DNA of 6,140 nt, taken from the NCBI GenBank assembly GCA_027034115.1, contig JALVJB010000019.1, positions 1-6,140 of the forward strand. Direction: 5' to 3'. The DNA is from Acidilobaceae archaeon (lineage in GTDB: Archaea > Thermoproteota > Thermoprotei_A > Sulfolobales > Acidilobaceae). The position numbers were made by a program, and so were the translations under genes. This document shows, one piece after another, positions 4,945-6,140 of this stretch. The notes under the pieces were generated by a model, which worked only from the letters and a program-made list of their open reading frames with translations, was not told the origin of the DNA and searched no databases. Position 1 is the first letter of the stretch, and every line of letters starts with the position of its first letter.

Positions 4945-5946
4945 CTACACGATTGAAAGCAGTATATCCCTCTCTGTGAGTATGCCGATTATCTCGCCCT
5001 CCTCGTTTGTAACGAAGAGGGTGTTAGTCTGGTTGTCTTGCATGGCGCTGGCCGCCTCGCCGAGGTCGGCGTCCTCGCTTATCGTGTATATTCCTGGCTG
5101 CATTATCTCGTAGACAGGTATCTTTAGGACTTCCTCGATATCGGTTGTCGAGAGCTCCTTGAAGGCGGTGTGGCTCCCGAAGAACGACACGTAGTCCTTC
5201 GCTGTAACCACACCCCTTATCTCCCCCGACTCCTCGCTTAGAACGGGTAGTCTCCGGAAGCCGAACTGAGTCATTTTCCTTGCAGCTTCCTTTAGCGTGG
5301 CCTCGATGCTAATAGTGATTATTTGCTTGGTAGCCACATCGCCTACTCGGACGCCGAGCTTCTTACCGGCGACGTGTCGTACTATGTCGTGCTCAGTGAT
5401 GACCCCGTAGACTGTTCCATCCTCGTAGACTACTGGGATAATCCCGATACCATTCTCGGCCATTAGGCGTACCACGTTGTCCAGCGGCTCCGACTTAGTC
5501 ACGAATAGTGGTGTCGGGTTGGCTATTGATTCGACGTACTCGTCTCTAAGGGCCGAGTAGATGTTCCTCTTATGCCTGTTAACAACGATGTTGTAGTACT
5601 CGCCGCCTCCAAGGTAGTTTACGAGGTCCATAGCGGTGAGTAACCCCTTTAACAGTCCCTTAGCCGGGTCGGCTACTATGAGGCCTCGCACCTTCTTCTC
5701 ATGGATAGTCTCAGCCGCTTCAAGAATTGTGGACTGCGGCGCTATGGTCACCGGTGGCCTGCTAGCGATGAGAGCGGTCTCACCCTCCCTTCTAGGAATC
5801 CAGTGCCTCCACTCCGGGGTCCCGTCTGCGCGCAGGTATCGTATACCCTCAGGCCTTACGACTACTCGAGGCCTCGCAACCCTCCTACTAACCCTAGCCA
5901 CATTCACCTTCTTAACCGGGGGCCTCCTAGCTCCTCCACCCTTCAC
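4945..5946 (-). CDS. Protein of four CBS domains with a basic N-terminal extension (middle gene of the CBS operon)
   Basis: A 333-residue protein with four predicted CBS domains at about 61-113, 138-194, 202-257 and 278-333. All four keep the T-x-x-D ligand motif: GLLTAMDL (101-108), GVITEHDI (181-188), GVVTAKDY (245-252), and GILTERDI (321-328), so all could in principle hold nucleotide. The first 32 residues are strongly basic (R7, R8, K12, K13, R18, R21, R22, R25, R27, R31), and residues 34-56 contain a Trp/Arg-rich segment, DGTPEWRHWIPRREGE (41-56), outside any domain I recognise. The GTG start at 5946 is fixed by a perfect GGAGGTGA 7 bases upstream. It follows the upstream CBS gene by 14 bases. 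Function, ligand and partner are unknown; a nucleotide-responsive regulator is the family-based guess, and the basic tail might bind nucleic acid. Confidence 0.87.
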   Translation of the reverse strand: MKGGGARRPPVKKVNVARVSRRVARPRVVVRPEGIRYLRADGTPEWRHWIPRREGETALIASRPPVTIAPQSTILEAAETIHEKKVRGLIVADPAKGLLKGLLTAMDLVNYLGGGEYYNIVVNRHKRNIYSALRDEYVESIANPTPLFVTKSEPLDNVVRLMAENGIGIIPVVYEDGTVYGVITEHDIVRHVAGKKLGVRVGDVATKQIITISIEATLKEAARKMTQFGFRRLPVLSEESGEIRGVVTAKDYVSFFGSHTAFKELSTTDIEEVLKIPVYEIMQPGIYTISEDADLGEAASAMQDNQTNTLFVTNEEGEIIGILTERDILLSIV

Positions 5947-5953
5947 TGCACCC

Positions 5954-5961
5954 TCACCTCC
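5954..5961 (-). promoter_or_regulatory. Full-length Shine-Dalgarno GGAGGTGA before the 333-residue CBS protein
   Basis: On the minus strand GGAGGTGA matches the archaeal 16S 3' end complement completely. It starts on the last base of the upstream gene's TAG stop and ends 7 bases before the GTG at 5946. It decides the start codon and points to high or coupled translation. Confidence 0.8.
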
Positions 5962-6140
5962 TAACCTAGAGCCAGCCTGACAATATCCTCCCTGTCAACG
6001 ATACCGGCGAGCCTGCGGGAGGTCTCAGACTCGACGACGGGGAGCCTGCCATAGCCCCTTCTTACAATAAGCTCAGCCGCCTCTTTAACACTACTCCATG
6101 GGTAGAGATACTCGACGCTAGTAGTCATGACCTCGCGCAC
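5961..6140 (-). CDS. CBS domain protein, C-terminal fragment cut by the window edge
   Basis: The minus strand is open from the right edge to a TAG at 5961-5963, giving 59 residues (VREVMTTSVEYLYPWSSVKE, AAELIVRRGYGRLPVVESET, SRRLAGIVDREDIVRLALG). This is one C-terminal CBS domain: the V-R-E-V-M-T-T entry, the helix with A-A-E-L-I-V-R, the strand G-R-L-P-V-V, and the closing GIVDREDI. The usual T of the T-x-x-D ligand motif is D here (D49-R-E-D52), so ligand binding in this domain may be altered. The N-terminal part and start lie beyond 6140; the full protein probably has two or four CBS domains, by analogy with its neighbours. It ends 14 bases before the next CBS gene, so all three are probably co-transcribed from a promoter outside the window. 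Confidence 0.85.
   Translation of the reverse strand: MREVMTTSVEYLYPWSSVKEAAELIVRRGYGRLPVVESETSRRLAGIVDREDIVRLALG

Noticed and set aside
5636..5980. Plus-strand open frames opposite the middle CBS gene and its leader.
   Set aside because: They are shadows of a gene with clear CBS motifs and a perfect ribosome binding site; their translations are low-complexity and unfamiliar.

Overview
The window looks like a piece of a hyperthermophilic archaeal chromosome, most likely from the Thermoproteota (Crenarchaeota), and Desulfurococcales-like in style. The basis is a run of archaeal-type information-processing genes (eS19, PDCD5-like protein, eL39, eL31, aIF6, the archaeal LX/eL20 protein, prefoldin alpha and the SRP receptor FtsY), proteins rich in charged residues, purine-rich coding strands, abundant AGG/AGA/CTA/ATA codons, TATA-like promoter elements instead of -35/-10 boxes, and mostly GTG or TTG starts behind GGAGGTGA-type ribosome binding sites. 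The exact genus cannot be fixed by eye.

Left part (1-4068, plus strand): rps19e; a 113-base gap with a TATA-like element; the PDCD5-like gene; rpl39e (51 codons, TTG start); rpl31e; a 71-base gap; eif6 overlapping rplX by GTGA; prefoldin alpha overlapping rplX by one base (preferred GTG start) or 16 bases; a 135-base gap with inverted repeats and a TATA-like element; and ftsY. Most of these genes concern the large ribosomal subunit and the fate of the nascent chain: eL39 and eL31 sit in and around the peptide exit tunnel, aIF6 keeps the large subunit from joining too early, prefoldin holds unfolded chains, and FtsY docks SRP-bound ribosomes at the membrane. The product functions are established for the families; treating them as one functional cluster is inference.

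Right part (4065-6140, minus strand): three consecutive genes for proteins that appear to be made only of CBS domains (one cut by the right edge, one of 333 aa, one of 287 aa), spaced by 14 and 16 bases with strong ribosome binding sites, so very probably one operon. The last of them converges on ftsY and their stop codons overlap by four bases (TTAG), leaving no intergenic space. At least nine CBS domains are encoded in tandem. This is the least explained part of the window and the best candidate for an uncharacterised nucleotide-sensing module, but nothing in the sequence names its target.

No tRNA, rRNA, CRISPR array, insertion sequence, phage gene or other mobile element is visible. No gap without a gene exceeds about 135 bases.
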